Source: Clostridiaceae bacterium
GTDB taxonomy: Bacteria > Bacillota > Clostridia > Oscillospirales > QAMX01
Direction of reading: 5' to 3'
Length of the DNA stretch: 63,352 bases
NCBI GenBank assembly: GCA_018384365.1
Contig: JAHAYX010000055.1
Span: 1 to 63,352 of the forward strand
Part shown: one piece after another, positions 27,467 to 36,238 of the stretch
Layout of the letters: the number at the start of each line of letters is the position of its first letter
Numbering within the stretch: position 1 is the first letter of the stretch
The notes under the pieces: generated by a model
Databases searched by the model: none
What the model was told of the DNA's origin: nothing
The model's input: only the letters and a program-made list of their open reading frames with translations
Made by a program: the position numbers and the translations under genes

Positions 27467-28458
27467 AACTGTTTCTGCTTTATATCCGGGGACATTTGAG
27501 AACTCTGCTGCTTTCCCTGTGCATGATTGCGGTGTTTGCCGTGGTCACGCTTCTGTATGACTATCCGGCGGAACCGGTGCTGTATGCCGCCTGTATTTGC
27601 CTGTATCTGGGTATTCTGGTTTGTCTGGCAGGTTTTTTCCGCTTTCGCCGCCGCCATATGATTCTGCAAAAGCTGATGGATTCGATTGCCGTGAGCACCC
27701 AGGCCCTTCCGGCGCCGCGTACGGTGCTGGAGGCGGACTATGCGGCGTTGATTCACCGTCTGGCCGAGGAAAACGGGCGGCTGGATGCGGAAATGTCAGC
27801 CGTGCGCCGCGAATATGAGGATTACTACACCATGTGGGCGCATCAGATCAAGACGCCGATCGCTGCCATGCGCCTGTTGCTGCAATCCGGCGGCAGCCGG
27901 AATCCGGAACTTGCGGCGGAGCTGTTCCGCATTGAAGAATATGTCGGCATGGCGCTCGGCTATGTCCGGTCGGAAAGCATGACCTCCGATCTGCTGCTGC
28001 GCCGTATTTCGCTGGATGCTGTAATCCGGCAGGCTGTCCGGAAATATGCCTCCGTTTTCATCGCGCAAAAAATCAGCCTGCACTACGAAAATGTCGACGT
28101 TCAAGTGGTGACGGATGAGAAATGGCTGCTTTTCGTTCTGGAGCAGCTGCTGTCCAACGCACTGAAGTATACGAAACAGGGCAGCATTTCCATTTTCATG
28201 CTGCCGGACGCCCCCAAAACGCTTGTGATAGCGGATACCGGCATCGGCATTCGCGCGGAAGATATCCCGCGCGTATTTGAACGCGGATATACCGGCTATA
28301 ATGGCCGCGAATATAGCCAGTCCACAGGCATCGGACTTTATCTCTGCCGCAGAATCATGCAAAAACTGGGGCACAGAATTTCTGTTGAGTCGGAAGGCGG
28401 CCGCGGAACACGTGTACTGCTTGATTTACAGGAATACAATTACAGTGTCAATACCTAA
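27463..28458 (+). CDS. intramembrane-sensing histidine kinase, BceS-like
   Basis: This 331-residue protein has two membrane helices (about 13-34 and 43-60) with almost no external loop. The H box is MWAHQIKTPIAAM (His127), and the ATPase domain has LLSNALKYT, ADTGIGI and STGIGLYLC. Kinases of this build do not sense ligand themselves; in the Bce family the signal comes from the ABC permease, here at 29821-31860. It is coupled to the regulator by an ATGA overlap. Confidence 0.92.
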   Translation: MKLFLLYIRGHLRTLLLSLCMIAVFAVVTLLYDYPAEPVLYAACICLYLGILVCLAGFFRFRRRHMILQKLMDSIAVSTQALPAPRTVLEADYAALIHRLAEENGRLDAEMSAVRREYEDYYTMWAHQIKTPIAAMRLLLQSGGSRNPELAAELFRIEEYVGMALGYVRSESMTSDLLLRRISLDAVIRQAVRKYASVFIAQKISLHYENVDVQVVTDEKWLLFVLEQLLSNALKYTKQGSISIFMLPDAPKTLVIADTGIGIRAEDIPRVFERGYTGYNGREYSQSTGIGLYLCRRIMQKLGHRISVESEGGRGTRVLLDLQEYNYSVNT

Positions 28459-28477
28459 TTGAAGGAGAATAGCCGGT

Positions 28478-28933
28478 ATGAATCGGGAAGAACGTGCGGA
28501 ATTTACTAATATGGTCATGGTATACGATGAGCAAAACCGGATCCTCGTGGAGGATCGTGTGGACCCGGACTGGCCGGGCGTCGTGTTTCCGGGCGGACAT
28601 ATCGATCCGGGCGAGTCTCTGATCCATGCCGCAATCCGAGAAGTGTATGAAGAAACCGGTCTGACGATCGAATCACCGCGCCTGTGCGGCGTCAAGCAGT
28701 TCCAGAAGGATAACGGCGCACGGTATGTGGTGTTTTTACATAAGACCAATCGCTTTTCCGGCGAGCTGCATTCTTCGGAAGAAGGGGAGGTCTTCTGGTT
28801 GGACCGTGCGCGGATCGGTGAATACCGCTGCGTGGATCAATTTGTGGAGCTTTTGCAGGTTTTTGACTCCGAAGAGCTCAGTGAGTTCTATTTTGACCGC
28901 ACAGGCGGGGGATGGGAGGTAAAACTGTATTAG
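28478..28933 (+). CDS. NUDIX hydrolase, MutT-like
   Basis: This 151-residue protein has the NUDIX box GGHIDPGESLIHAAIREVYEETG and resembles 8-oxo-dGTP diphosphatases. It follows the kinase by 19 bp after a GGAGAAT ribosome site and is closed by a terminator, so it belongs to the two-component operon. A NUDIX gene between the regulatory and transport halves of a Bce module is unusual. It may be a passenger, or act on lipid-linked or nucleotide-linked diphosphates; that second idea is speculation. Confidence 0.88.
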   Translation: MNREERAEFTNMVMVYDEQNRILVEDRVDPDWPGVVFPGGHIDPGESLIHAAIREVYEETGLTIESPRLCGVKQFQKDNGARYVVFLHKTNRFSGELHSSEEGEVFWLDRARIGEYRCVDQFVELLQVFDSEELSEFYFDRTGGGWEVKLY

Positions 28934-28954
28934 ATGACAGAACTTTTGCGCAAA

Positions 28955-28969
28955 CTTTCAAAAGTGTAA
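28955..28969 (+). promoter_or_regulatory. second copy of the CTTTCAAAA-type motif upstream of the ABC genes
   Basis: CTTTCAAAAGTGTAA matches the element at 26727-26741 at 13 of 15 positions. Downstream, TATACT (29022-29027) is a possible -10 without a good -35, consistent with activator-dependent transcription. Confidence 0.45.
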
Positions 28970-28974
28970 GGTTT

Positions 28975-29019
28975 AAAGCCGGAATGTAAGTCAAATCTAT
29001 GGCGGACATTCCGGCTTTT
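28975..29019 (+). terminator. terminator after the NUDIX gene
   Basis: AAAGCCGGAATGT (28975-28987) pairs with ACATTCCGGCTTT (29006-29018) over an 18-nt loop, followed by a further T at 29019. It separates the two-component operon from the ABC operon. Confidence 0.75.
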
Positions 29020-29060
29020 CGTTATACTGATACACGTAATGTGACATGGGAGGATTGAGT

Positions 29061-29828
29061 ATGACTGTTTTGGAAGTTCGGAACCTGAAAAAGGTTTATA
29101 CAACCCGCTTCGGTGGGAACAAGGTACAGGCCCTGTCCGACGTGAACTTCACTGTGGAAGAAGGGGAGTATGTCTCCATCATGGGTGAGAGCGGAAGCGG
29201 TAAAACCACGCTGCTGAATATCCTGGCGGCGTTGGATAAACCGACAGGCGGTGAAGTATTGCTGCGCGGCGTGGATATCACAACGATACGCGAATCACAG
29301 ATTTCCGCCTTCCGGCGGGATAATCTGGGCTTTGTTTTTCAGGACTTCAACCTGCTGGACACCTTCTCCCTGCAGGACAACATCCTGCTGCCGCTGGTGC
29401 TTGCCGGCGTTACTTACGGCGAAATGTCCCAGCGTCTGAAGCCGATTGCCCAGCGCCTTGGCATTTCGCAGCTTTTGAAGAAATATCCGTATGAGGTATC
29501 GGGCGGCGAAAAGCAGCGCGCCGCAGTCGCGCGTGCACTGATCACGGCGCCGCAGCTGATTCTGGCTGACGAGCCGACCGGCTCACTGGATTCCCGCGCC
29601 ACGGACGCGCTGCTGCGCCTGTTTGAGGAAATTAACCGCGAAGGGCAGACTATCCTGATGGTCACGCACAGCGTCAAGGCCGCGAGCCATTCCAACCGCG
29701 TGCTTTTTATCAAGGACGGCGAGGTGTTTCATCAGATTTACCGCGGCGCCCTCTCGGACGATGAATTGTATCAGAAAATAACGGATACGCTCACCATCGT
29801 GGCGACTGGCGGTGATCGCAATGCGTAA
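29061..29828 (+). CDS. ABC transporter ATP-binding protein, BceA-like
   Basis: This 255-residue ATPase starts at ATG 29061, seven nt after GGGAGG. It has Walker [10 protein letters not shown], signature VSGGEKQRAAVARAL, Walker B LILADEP and the LolD/MacB-type Q-loop region FVFQDFNLLDTFSLQDNILLPL. It pairs with the FtsX-type permease whose start overlaps its stop by 8 nt. Family members power removal of peptide antibiotics such as bacitracin or lantibiotics from their lipid targets. Confidence 0.93.
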   Translation: MTVLEVRNLKKVYTTRFGGNKVQALSDVNFTVEEGEYVSIMGESGSGKTTLLNILAALDKPTGGEVLLRGVDITTIRESQISAFRRDNLGFVFQDFNLLDTFSLQDNILLPLVLAGVTYGEMSQRLKPIAQRLGISQLLKKYPYEVSGGEKQRAAVARALITAPQLILADEPTGSLDSRATDALLRLFEEINREGQTILMVTHSVKAASHSNRVLFIKDGEVFHQIYRGALSDDELYQKITDTLTIVATGGDRNA

Positions 29829-31860
29829 AATGTCGTTTTACCCCAAGTTGGCAGTCAACAATATCATGAAAAACCGCCAGCTGTATTTCCCGTATTTGCT
29901 GACCTGCGTTTTCACGGTTGCCATGTTCTATATTGTCCTGTTTATCCGCATGAACGAAGGATTGGGAGAGATGTTCGGCGGACAGTATGTTGGCGCTTAT
30001 ATGGCTTTCGGCAGTGTCATTATCGGAATCTTTTCCCTGGTGATCCTGTTTTACACGAACAGCTTTTTGATGAAGCGCCGCCGCCGGGAATTGGGCCTTT
30101 ATAACATTCTGGGCATGGAAAAACGCCACATCGCCTGCGTTCTGTTTTTTGAAACGCTGTTTACCGGTGTCGGAACAATCGCTCTTGGCGTACTGACCGG
30201 CGTTGTTCTTTCCAAATTGGTGTATATGCTCCTGATGCGTCTGGTAAGATTCCCGGTTCCGCTTGGCATGTCGGTATCCGTTTCGGGAATTTTTGCATCC
30301 TGCGGACTGTTTGCGGTCATTTTCCTGCTGATCCTGCTTTATAATCTCTGGCATATCCGGCTTTCCAAGCCGATTGAACTGCTGAGGGGAAACCAGGTCG
30401 GACAGAAAGAACCAAAGACGAAAGCTCTGCTGGCCATACTGGGCCTGATTACGCTGGCGGGCGGGTATATACTGGCCATCATGGTGAAATCCCCGATCGA
30501 GGCCATGCTCTGGTTTTTCATCGCTGTGATTCTGGTTATCATCGGCACATACTGCCTGTTTACGGCGGGCAGCATCGCCCTGCTGAAAATTTTGCGCAGC
30601 AACAAGAGCTATTATTATAAAACGCGGCACTTTATCTCGGTTTCGAGTATGCTCCACCGCATGAAGCAGAATGCCGTGGGACTTGCCAATATCTGCATCC
30701 TCTCCACTATGGTACTGGTCACCGTCTCCACAACAGTGACGCTGTATGCAGGCATGGAGGACTTCATTGACACTATGTATCCCTACGATATCAGCCTGAA
30801 CTTCAATGAGCAGGGGGAGGCGGCTGCTGCTTCCTATACTGCATATTTGCAGGAAATTGCCGCGGAGGAGGGACATGAGGTAACGTCTGTCACATGGTAT
30901 GACTACTGGACGCTTGCCGTGCACTATCAGGATGGAAACGTGATGCCGCCGATGGATTACGATCAGATCCAGATCAACGGACATTTTCTCGTTGTAACCC
31001 TGGAAGATTACAGCCGTTTTCTTGGAAAAGACCTTGCACTGGCGCAGGATGAGGTTTTTCTGTATATCGCGGGCGGCGAATATCCGGCGGACACCATTTC
31101 GCTGTTCGGGGAATCCTATCGGGTGACCGCTTGCCCCGGGAAGATCATACCGCAGACGCAGGGCGCGCGGGTAAGCGACTATACCTCGGGTGTGATCGTT
31201 GTGCCGGATCAGGAAACGGCGGAACGCTTCTGCGACCTTGCGTTTGCAAATATTGAATCCTATCGCAGTGATGTAAAAGGCTATGCGGGGCTTTCCATAG
31301 AAGGAAGCACAGAGGAAAAAAAGACATTTTATGACCTGGTTTGTGATCTCATATATGGGAATCCCGATCTCGAGGAACGCCTTCAGGCAATTCCAAAACC
31401 GGAGGGTGAGGGAATTGACTATGAGTGGATGAATATTCAAAGCCGCCAGCTCAACGCCGACGAGTGCTATGCCATGTATGGCGCGTTCCTGTTCCTTGGC
31501 ATTTTCCTGGGCCTGCTGTTCCTGATGGCGACAATCCTGATTATGTACTATAAACAGGTCACCGAGGGATATGATGACCGAGCGCGCTTTGAAATTCTGC
31601 AAAAGGTTGGCATGAGCCCCGCAGAAGTACGCAGTTCCATCCGCAGCCAGGTGCTCACGGTGTTCTTCCTGCCGCTGACGGCAGCGGGCGTGCACATCTG
31701 CTTTGCTTTTTCCATGATTGTGAAAATTCTCGAAGCGTTTGGTTTATATAACATCCCGCTTTTCCTGCTCAGTACAGCGGCCACCTTTGCAATTTTTGCT
31801 CTGATTTATCTTCTGGTTTACGCGCTCACGGCACGCGTTTATTATAAAATTGTACGCTGA
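29821..31860 (+). CDS. ABC transporter permease, BceB/FtsX-like
   Basis: This 679-residue permease has an FtsX-type arrangement of about ten membrane helices and one large external domain (roughly residues 315-530) before the last three helices. That domain is the ligand-recognition part of Bce-type permeases and signals to the partner kinase. ATG 29821 overlaps the end of the ATPase gene; an earlier GTG at 29812 adds three residues. The drug recognised cannot be predicted. It is the last gene of the operon, with a strong hairpin at 31885. Confidence 0.92.
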   Translation: MRKMSFYPKLAVNNIMKNRQLYFPYLLTCVFTVAMFYIVLFIRMNEGLGEMFGGQYVGAYMAFGSVIIGIFSLVILFYTNSFLMKRRRRELGLYNILGMEKRHIACVLFFETLFTGVGTIALGVLTGVVLSKLVYMLLMRLVRFPVPLGMSVSVSGIFASCGLFAVIFLLILLYNLWHIRLSKPIELLRGNQVGQKEPKTKALLAILGLITLAGGYILAIMVKSPIEAMLWFFIAVILVIIGTYCLFTAGSIALLKILRSNKSYYYKTRHFISVSSMLHRMKQNAVGLANICILSTMVLVTVSTTVTLYAGMEDFIDTMYPYDISLNFNEQGEAAAASYTAYLQEIAAEEGHEVTSVTWYDYWTLAVHYQDGNVMPPMDYDQIQINGHFLVVTLEDYSRFLGKDLALAQDEVFLYIAGGEYPADTISLFGESYRVTACPGKIIPQTQGARVSDYTSGVIVVPDQETAERFCDLAFANIESYRSDVKGYAGLSIEGSTEEKKTFYDLVCDLIYGNPDLEERLQAIPKPEGEGIDYEWMNIQSRQLNADECYAMYGAFLFLGIFLGLLFLMATILIMYYKQVTEGYDDRARFEILQKVGMSPAEVRSSIRSQVLTVFFLPLTAAGVHICFAFSMIVKILEAFGLYNIPLFLLSTAATFAIFALIYLLVYALTARVYYKIVR

Positions 31861-31884
31861 CCCTGTTTGAATATCCTCCTTCCT

Positions 31885-31941
31885 AAAAGGCGCTCCTCCG
31901 GTGATGCCGTGTGCTTCTGCGCAGGCCGGACGAGCGCTTTT
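31885..31941 (+). terminator. long hairpin terminator after the permease
   Basis: AAAAGGCGCTCCTCCGG (31885-31901) pairs with CCGGACGAGCGCTTTT (31926-31941), with one bulge and one mismatch. Confidence 0.8.
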
Positions 31942-32039
31942 ATGCTGTACAGGGTGCAGGCGCTGAAACTTTTTGGCATTCGGATCCGTCCATTTGTTAG
32001 TGAGGGAAAAGCGCCGGCACTTCCTGTTTCCCGCAAGCC

Positions 32040-32068
32040 TTGCAGTGACAGCGCAGGTGTGATATAAT
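32040..32068 (+). promoter_or_regulatory. promoter of the YARHG gene
   Basis: TTGCAG (32040-32045) and TATAAT (32063-32068) are 17 bp apart, with extended -10 TGA. Confidence 0.8.
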
Positions 32069-32130
32069 TTCCCATGTAAACAGAAAAACTGTATGCCCCT
32101 GTACGGACTATTTTGAAATGGAGGATACCT

Positions 32131-33219
32131 ATGAATTGTGACAAATGCGGCGCCGAGCTGCCTGAAAATGAAACAATCTGCCCGGAATTCGGCCGGGATA
32201 ATACGCCGCCGCGTGAAACAAACCCGAATCCCGACGGAATGTCTGTGCGTGCTCAAACGGTGCCGCAGCGGCCCCGTACATCGTATTCGGACCGCCGAAC
32301 GGAGCGGAAACCATCACAGAAAAACAGGAAGGGCGGCGGCAAACTGCGCATTGTCATTTTGGTGCTGGTCATTGCCGCTCTGCTTTGCGCCGCGTTTTTC
32401 ATCGGCAGCAGAATCCTGCAAAACGGGCAGGAGGAGCCGAATCTGGAAGATATCAACGGCGCTTCTCAGGGAAATGACGCCCAGACCGGCAATGACCCGC
32501 AGGATCAGACCGACGCCGCTGATGACGGCGGCGAGACCAATCCCCCCGAACCACCGGTTACCTATGATCTGGCCGGCGTTTGGGTCTGGGATTCGGATAC
32601 AGCCCTGATGAAGGAGACCGTGTGGAACTTCCACCAGGACGGAACACTGACGATTCACTATTTTGGTCTGGGTGATCCGGAAAATCCCTTTGACGAGTGG
32701 CCGGATACCTATGTCTATGATAAAGAGACCTCCACGCTGACACTTGCGGGAGAGGAAATTGCAATCACCTGGCACAGCGAGACTTCCTTCACGATGAATT
32801 CGACCGTTTTGGATATTTGCGACGCCAAAAAGACGGATGAATCGCACATTCCAACAGGCGCTGTGGACATTCGCGAGGTAAAGCCGTCGGAAGCAGAGGG
32901 CAGTGGTTCTTCCGAGGAGGAGGGGAATACCTCCGATACGGCGGAAACTTCGACCTACCTCTTCAAAGACAGCGACAGCCGCTATCTCTCAAAGGCGGAG
33001 TGTGAAGCCCTCTCGGCCGCTGAGCTGAGAATCGCCCGCAATGAAATTTACGCGCGGCACGGCCGTCTTTTCGACAGCGAAGACCTGCAGGCGTACTTCA
33101 ATGCACAGGATTGGTATCACGGCACAATCAGTCCGGCAAAATTTGACTATACCGTGCTGAATGACTACGAGCGATATAACGTCAATCTCATGAAATCCAT
33201 TGAAGACGCAAAAAAATAA
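32131..33219 (+). CDS. membrane protein with N-terminal zinc ribbon and YARHG domain
   Basis: This 362-residue protein starts at ATG 32131 after GGAGG. It opens with a short zinc-ribbon-like motif (CDKCGAELPENETICPEFG) in which the fourth Cys is replaced by Phe. A basic linker, a single membrane helix (about residues 73-95) and an external part follow, containing a lipocalin-like beta segment (GVWVWDSDTALMKETVWNF) and a C-terminal YARHG domain (LRIARNEIYARHGRLF). YARHG domains are extracellular and thought to bind cell-wall or peptide partners. It is a single gene with its own promoter; function unknown. Confidence 0.85.
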   Translation: MNCDKCGAELPENETICPEFGRDNTPPRETNPNPDGMSVRAQTVPQRPRTSYSDRRTERKPSQKNRKGGGKLRIVILVLVIAALLCAAFFIGSRILQNGQEEPNLEDINGASQGNDAQTGNDPQDQTDAADDGGETNPPEPPVTYDLAGVWVWDSDTALMKETVWNFHQDGTLTIHYFGLGDPENPFDEWPDTYVYDKETSTLTLAGEEIAITWHSETSFTMNSTVLDICDAKKTDESHIPTGAVDIREVKPSEAEGSGSSEEEGNTSDTAETSTYLFKDSDSRYLSKAECEALSAAELRIARNEIYARHGRLFDSEDLQAYFNAQDWYHGTISPAKFDYTVLNDYERYNVNLMKSIEDAKK

Positions 33220-33231
33220 CAAAGAAAAAGC

Positions 33232-33269
33232 AACCCCCGGAAACGTTTTGCTGCGTTTCCGGGGGTTTT
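33232..33269. terminator. bidirectional terminator between convergent genes
   Basis: AACCCCCGGAAACG (33232-33245) pairs perfectly with CGTTTCCGGGGGTT (33254-33267). T runs occur on both strands. Confidence 0.93.
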
Positions 33270-33274
33270 ACTTT

Positions 33275-34747
33275 TTATAAGGTTACGCCGTCTTTGAAAA
33301 TAGCCAGTTCCCGCGCACCGAGGCGCTCTGTCGATGTTTCCTCTCCGTTTGCTACGCGGATTACATAGTCGAAAAGCCGCCTGGCAACGCTGTCCAGGCT
33401 TTCGCCCTCTGCGGCTGTGCCGGCATTGAAATCAATCCAGGAACCTTTTCGCGCGGCAAGCGCGGAGTTCGTGGAAATCTTCACCGTGGGGGCCGGCGCA
33501 CCAAAAGGCGTGCCACGTCCGGTCGTAAAGAGAATCAGATTGGCGCCTGCCGCGGTCAGCGCGGTGGAACTCACCAGATCATTGCCCGGACCATAGAGCA
33601 AATTCAAACCGGCGGTGCGGATGCGCTCCCCGTATGGAAGCACGCCGACCAGCGGCATGGAGCCGGACTTCTGAATACAGCCGCAGCTTTTATCTTCCAG
33701 GGTAGTAATGCCGCCGGCTTTGTTTCCGGGACTGGGATTTTCGTAGACAACCTGGCCGTGGGAGACAAAATAGTGTTTGAACCAGTTGACAGCCGCCACA
33801 GCTTCGTTAAACACTTCGCGGCTGACAGCGCGGTTCATCAGTAAGGTTTCTGCACCGAAGGCTTCCGGAATTTCCGTCAGAATCGTGCTTCCGCCAAAAC
33901 CAATCAGCATATCGCTGAATCTTCCGACGGCAGGGTTTGCGGTAATACCGGACAGACCATCGGAACCGCCGCATTTCAGTCCGACGACCAGCTGCGATAC
34001 GGGAAGCGGTTCGCGCCGGTCGTCTGCGGCAGCTGCAATCAGCTCGCGCACCAACGCTGCACCATCCTCAATTTCATTTCCGGATTCCTGACAGCAGAGG
34101 AATTTCAAACGCGCTGCATCATATGCACCGATTTCCTCCTGCATCCCGGCAATCGCGTTGTTTTCACAGCCAAGTCCCAGCACCAAAACACCGCCGGCGT
34201 TTGGATGGTGGCAGAGTGAGGCCAACAGGCGGCGCGTATTGGCATGATCGTCGCCCAACTGGCTGCAGCCATAGGGATGGGGAAACGCATAGACTCCGCT
34301 CACGGAACCGCGGACCTCGCAGGAGGTCAGCGCGGCAATCTTCTGCGCAATTGCGTTGACGCAGCCGACTGTCGGAATAATCCATATTTCATTGCGGATG
34401 CCGGCGCGGCCGTTCGCACGGCGGAAGCCCTGAAACACGGGAACAGGGCCGTCCGGCGCAGGAATTGCGGCTTTGACCGGTTCGTAAGTATACACTGCGT
34501 CCTCAGCCAGATTGGTTTTTACATTATGCGTATGCACGTGTTCCCCGGCGGAGATATCGCGCGTGGCATGGCCGATGGGGAGACCGTATTTCTGAATGGC
34601 GGCGCCGGACGGAATATCCTGCAGGGCAAATTTATGTCCCTGCGGAATATCCTCCGTCAGGATTACGCCGAGCACCGAAGTGCCGCCCGAAAGCGGAGAA
34701 AGGGCAACTGCGACCGTGTCGCCGGGATGTATCTGAATTGCGTTCAT
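33275..34747 (-). CDS. uxaA: altronate dehydratase
   Basis: This 490-residue protein converts D-altronate to 2-keto-3-deoxygluconate. It has the N-terminal SAF domain (residues 1-90, HPGDTVAVAL) and the large D-galactarate/altronate dehydratase domain with GLGCENNAI, GLKCGGSDGLSG and CGCIQKSGS. ATG 34747 follows TGAGGA; the open frame extends four codons further. It is the last gene of a tight operon: uxaC, uxaB, uxaA. Confidence 0.95.
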   Translation of the reverse strand: MNAIQIHPGDTVAVALSPLSGGTSVLGVILTEDIPQGHKFALQDIPSGAAIQKYGLPIGHATRDISAGEHVHTHNVKTNLAEDAVYTYEPVKAAIPAPDGPVPVFQGFRRANGRAGIRNEIWIIPTVGCVNAIAQKIAALTSCEVRGSVSGVYAFPHPYGCSQLGDDHANTRRLLASLCHHPNAGGVLVLGLGCENNAIAGMQEEIGAYDAARLKFLCCQESGNEIEDGAALVRELIAAAADDRREPLPVSQLVVGLKCGGSDGLSGITANPAVGRFSDMLIGFGGSTILTEIPEAFGAETLLMNRAVSREVFNEAVAAVNWFKHYFVSHGQVVYENPSPGNKAGGITTLEDKSCGCIQKSGSMPLVGVLPYGERIRTAGLNLLYGPGNDLVSSTALTAAGANLILFTTGRGTPFGAPAPTVKISTNSALAARKGSWIDFNAGTAAEGESLDSVARRLFDYVIRVANGEETSTERLGARELAIFKDGVTL

Positions 34748-34759
34748 CGTGTTCCTCAC

Positions 34760-36238
34760 TTACAGGACGAGTTTTTCCATCACTGCTCCGGCACCTTCCG
34801 TCCGGATTGCCTGGAGATCGGCACTGACGGTGTCCACAAAGCCCGGAATCTGAGAGAGATCACGGCCCCAGAAGGCTTCACAGCGGCAGGCGTCCGCCGC
34901 AAGCGTCTGTGCATCCATGTCATGGCGCGCAGCAAAGAAGTCAATTACCGCCTGATCGTCACGGATTTCATAGGTATCCGCACCGCGCTGGGCAGTAAAC
35001 TTGCCGTCTGTCAAAACACCGCGGCTGTAAAACTCCAAAAGTGCGGCAAAAGAGAAGGCAATACAGGCCGGCACCGCTTTTTTCTCCTGCAGGTATCCCA
35101 AAAGGCTCGGCATCACGCGTGCGCGCCACTTGGAAACAGAATTCAGCGCGATATCCAGCAGGCGGTGGTCGATATAGGGGTTCTCAAAGCGATCCGCCAC
35201 GGAAGCGGCGAACGCACAAAGTTCATCATGGGGAAGCGTTGTGATAGAGGGGATAATCTCCTCAAAAATCAGCCGGTCGGTAAACTTGCGGATGACCGTA
35301 TCCTTCATGCAGTCGCGCACAATGTCCTGTCCCGCCAGATAGGCGCCCAGAATCATTCCTGTATGCGCACCATTCAGGATGCGCACTTTGCGCTGCTTAT
35401 AGGGAGTATGGTCGGGCGTGACGAGTATGGGAAGTCCGGCTTCGCGGACCGGCAGTTCGTTATATAAGCTGTCCGGTGCCTCGATGACCCACAGGCCGAA
35501 ACATTCTGCGGTGACCAGGTTCTGATCCAGATACCCGTTGGCCGTGTTCATCTGTTCGGCGTCACGGCGCGGATAACCGGTTACGATGCGGTCAACCAGC
35601 GTGGAGCAGAACACGTTTTCGCGTTCCACCCAGGCAGCAAATTCCGGCTCCAGCCCCCACAGTTCAATATAACGGCGGACACAGGCAGCAAGCTCACGTC
35701 CGTTATTGTCGATCAGCTCACAGCTGAGGATCCAGAAGCCGCGGCCGCCGGTACGCCAACGCTCGTACAGGAACTGCGTCAGTTTCCCCGGGAAAGAGGA
35801 GGCAGGGCGATCCTCAAAGCGGCAGGACGGATCAAAAGCAATGCCTGCTTCAGTGGTATTCGAGGCGATAAAGCGGAGATCCGGATTTTTTGCGCAGGCC
35901 AGGAAGGCCTCATAGTCCGCATAGGGGTTCAGACAGCCTGCCACCGAGGAAATCACACGGCGTTCGTCCACCTGCTGTCCGTTCTCGCTGCCGCGAAGAT
36001 AGAGGGTATAAAGTCCTTCCTGTGCGTTGATTTCTGCTGTGCGTCCCTGCGGGATCGGCTGGACGATCATGACTTTTCCATGAAAACCGCCCTTTTCGTT
36101 CATCATATCGATGAAATAGTCCACAAAAGCGCGCAGGAAATTCCCCTCGCCAAATTGCAGTACGCGCACGGGTGCGTCTTCAAGGACATACCCTTCATAT
36201 CCGGATTTTTTCAAAACTTCATAATTTAACAGTTCCAT
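34760..36238 (-). CDS. uxaB: tagaturonate reductase (altronate oxidoreductase)
   Basis: This 492-residue member of the mannitol-dehydrogenase family reduces tagaturonate to altronate with NADH. The dinucleotide-binding start is RVLQFGEGNFLRAFVDYF, and the family stretch VRILNGAHTG is present. ATG 36238 follows GGAGG and lies inside the 3' end of uxaC (about 20-nt overlap). It is 12 bp before uxaA. Confidence 0.95.
   Translation of the reverse strand: MELLNYEVLKKSGYEGYVLEDAPVRVLQFGEGNFLRAFVDYFIDMMNEKGGFHGKVMIVQPIPQGRTAEINAQEGLYTLYLRGSENGQQVDERRVISSVAGCLNPYADYEAFLACAKNPDLRFIASNTTEAGIAFDPSCRFEDRPASSFPGKLTQFLYERWRTGGRGFWILSCELIDNNGRELAACVRRYIELWGLEPEFAAWVERENVFCSTLVDRIVTGYPRRDAEQMNTANGYLDQNLVTAECFGLWVIEAPDSLYNELPVREAGLPILVTPDHTPYKQRKVRILNGAHTGMILGAYLAGQDIVRDCMKDTVIRKFTDRLIFEEIIPSITTLPHDELCAFAASVADRFENPYIDHRLLDIALNSVSKWRARVMPSLLGYLQEKKAVPACIAFSFAALLEFYSRGVLTDGKFTAQRGADTYEIRDDQAVIDFFAARHDMDAQTLAADACRCEAFWGRDLSQIPGFVDTVSADLQAIRTEGAGAVMEKLVL

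Noticed and set aside
29791-31695. 634-codon open frame antisense to the Bce-like permease
   Set aside because: It is low-complexity and charged, and opposite a clear membrane protein.
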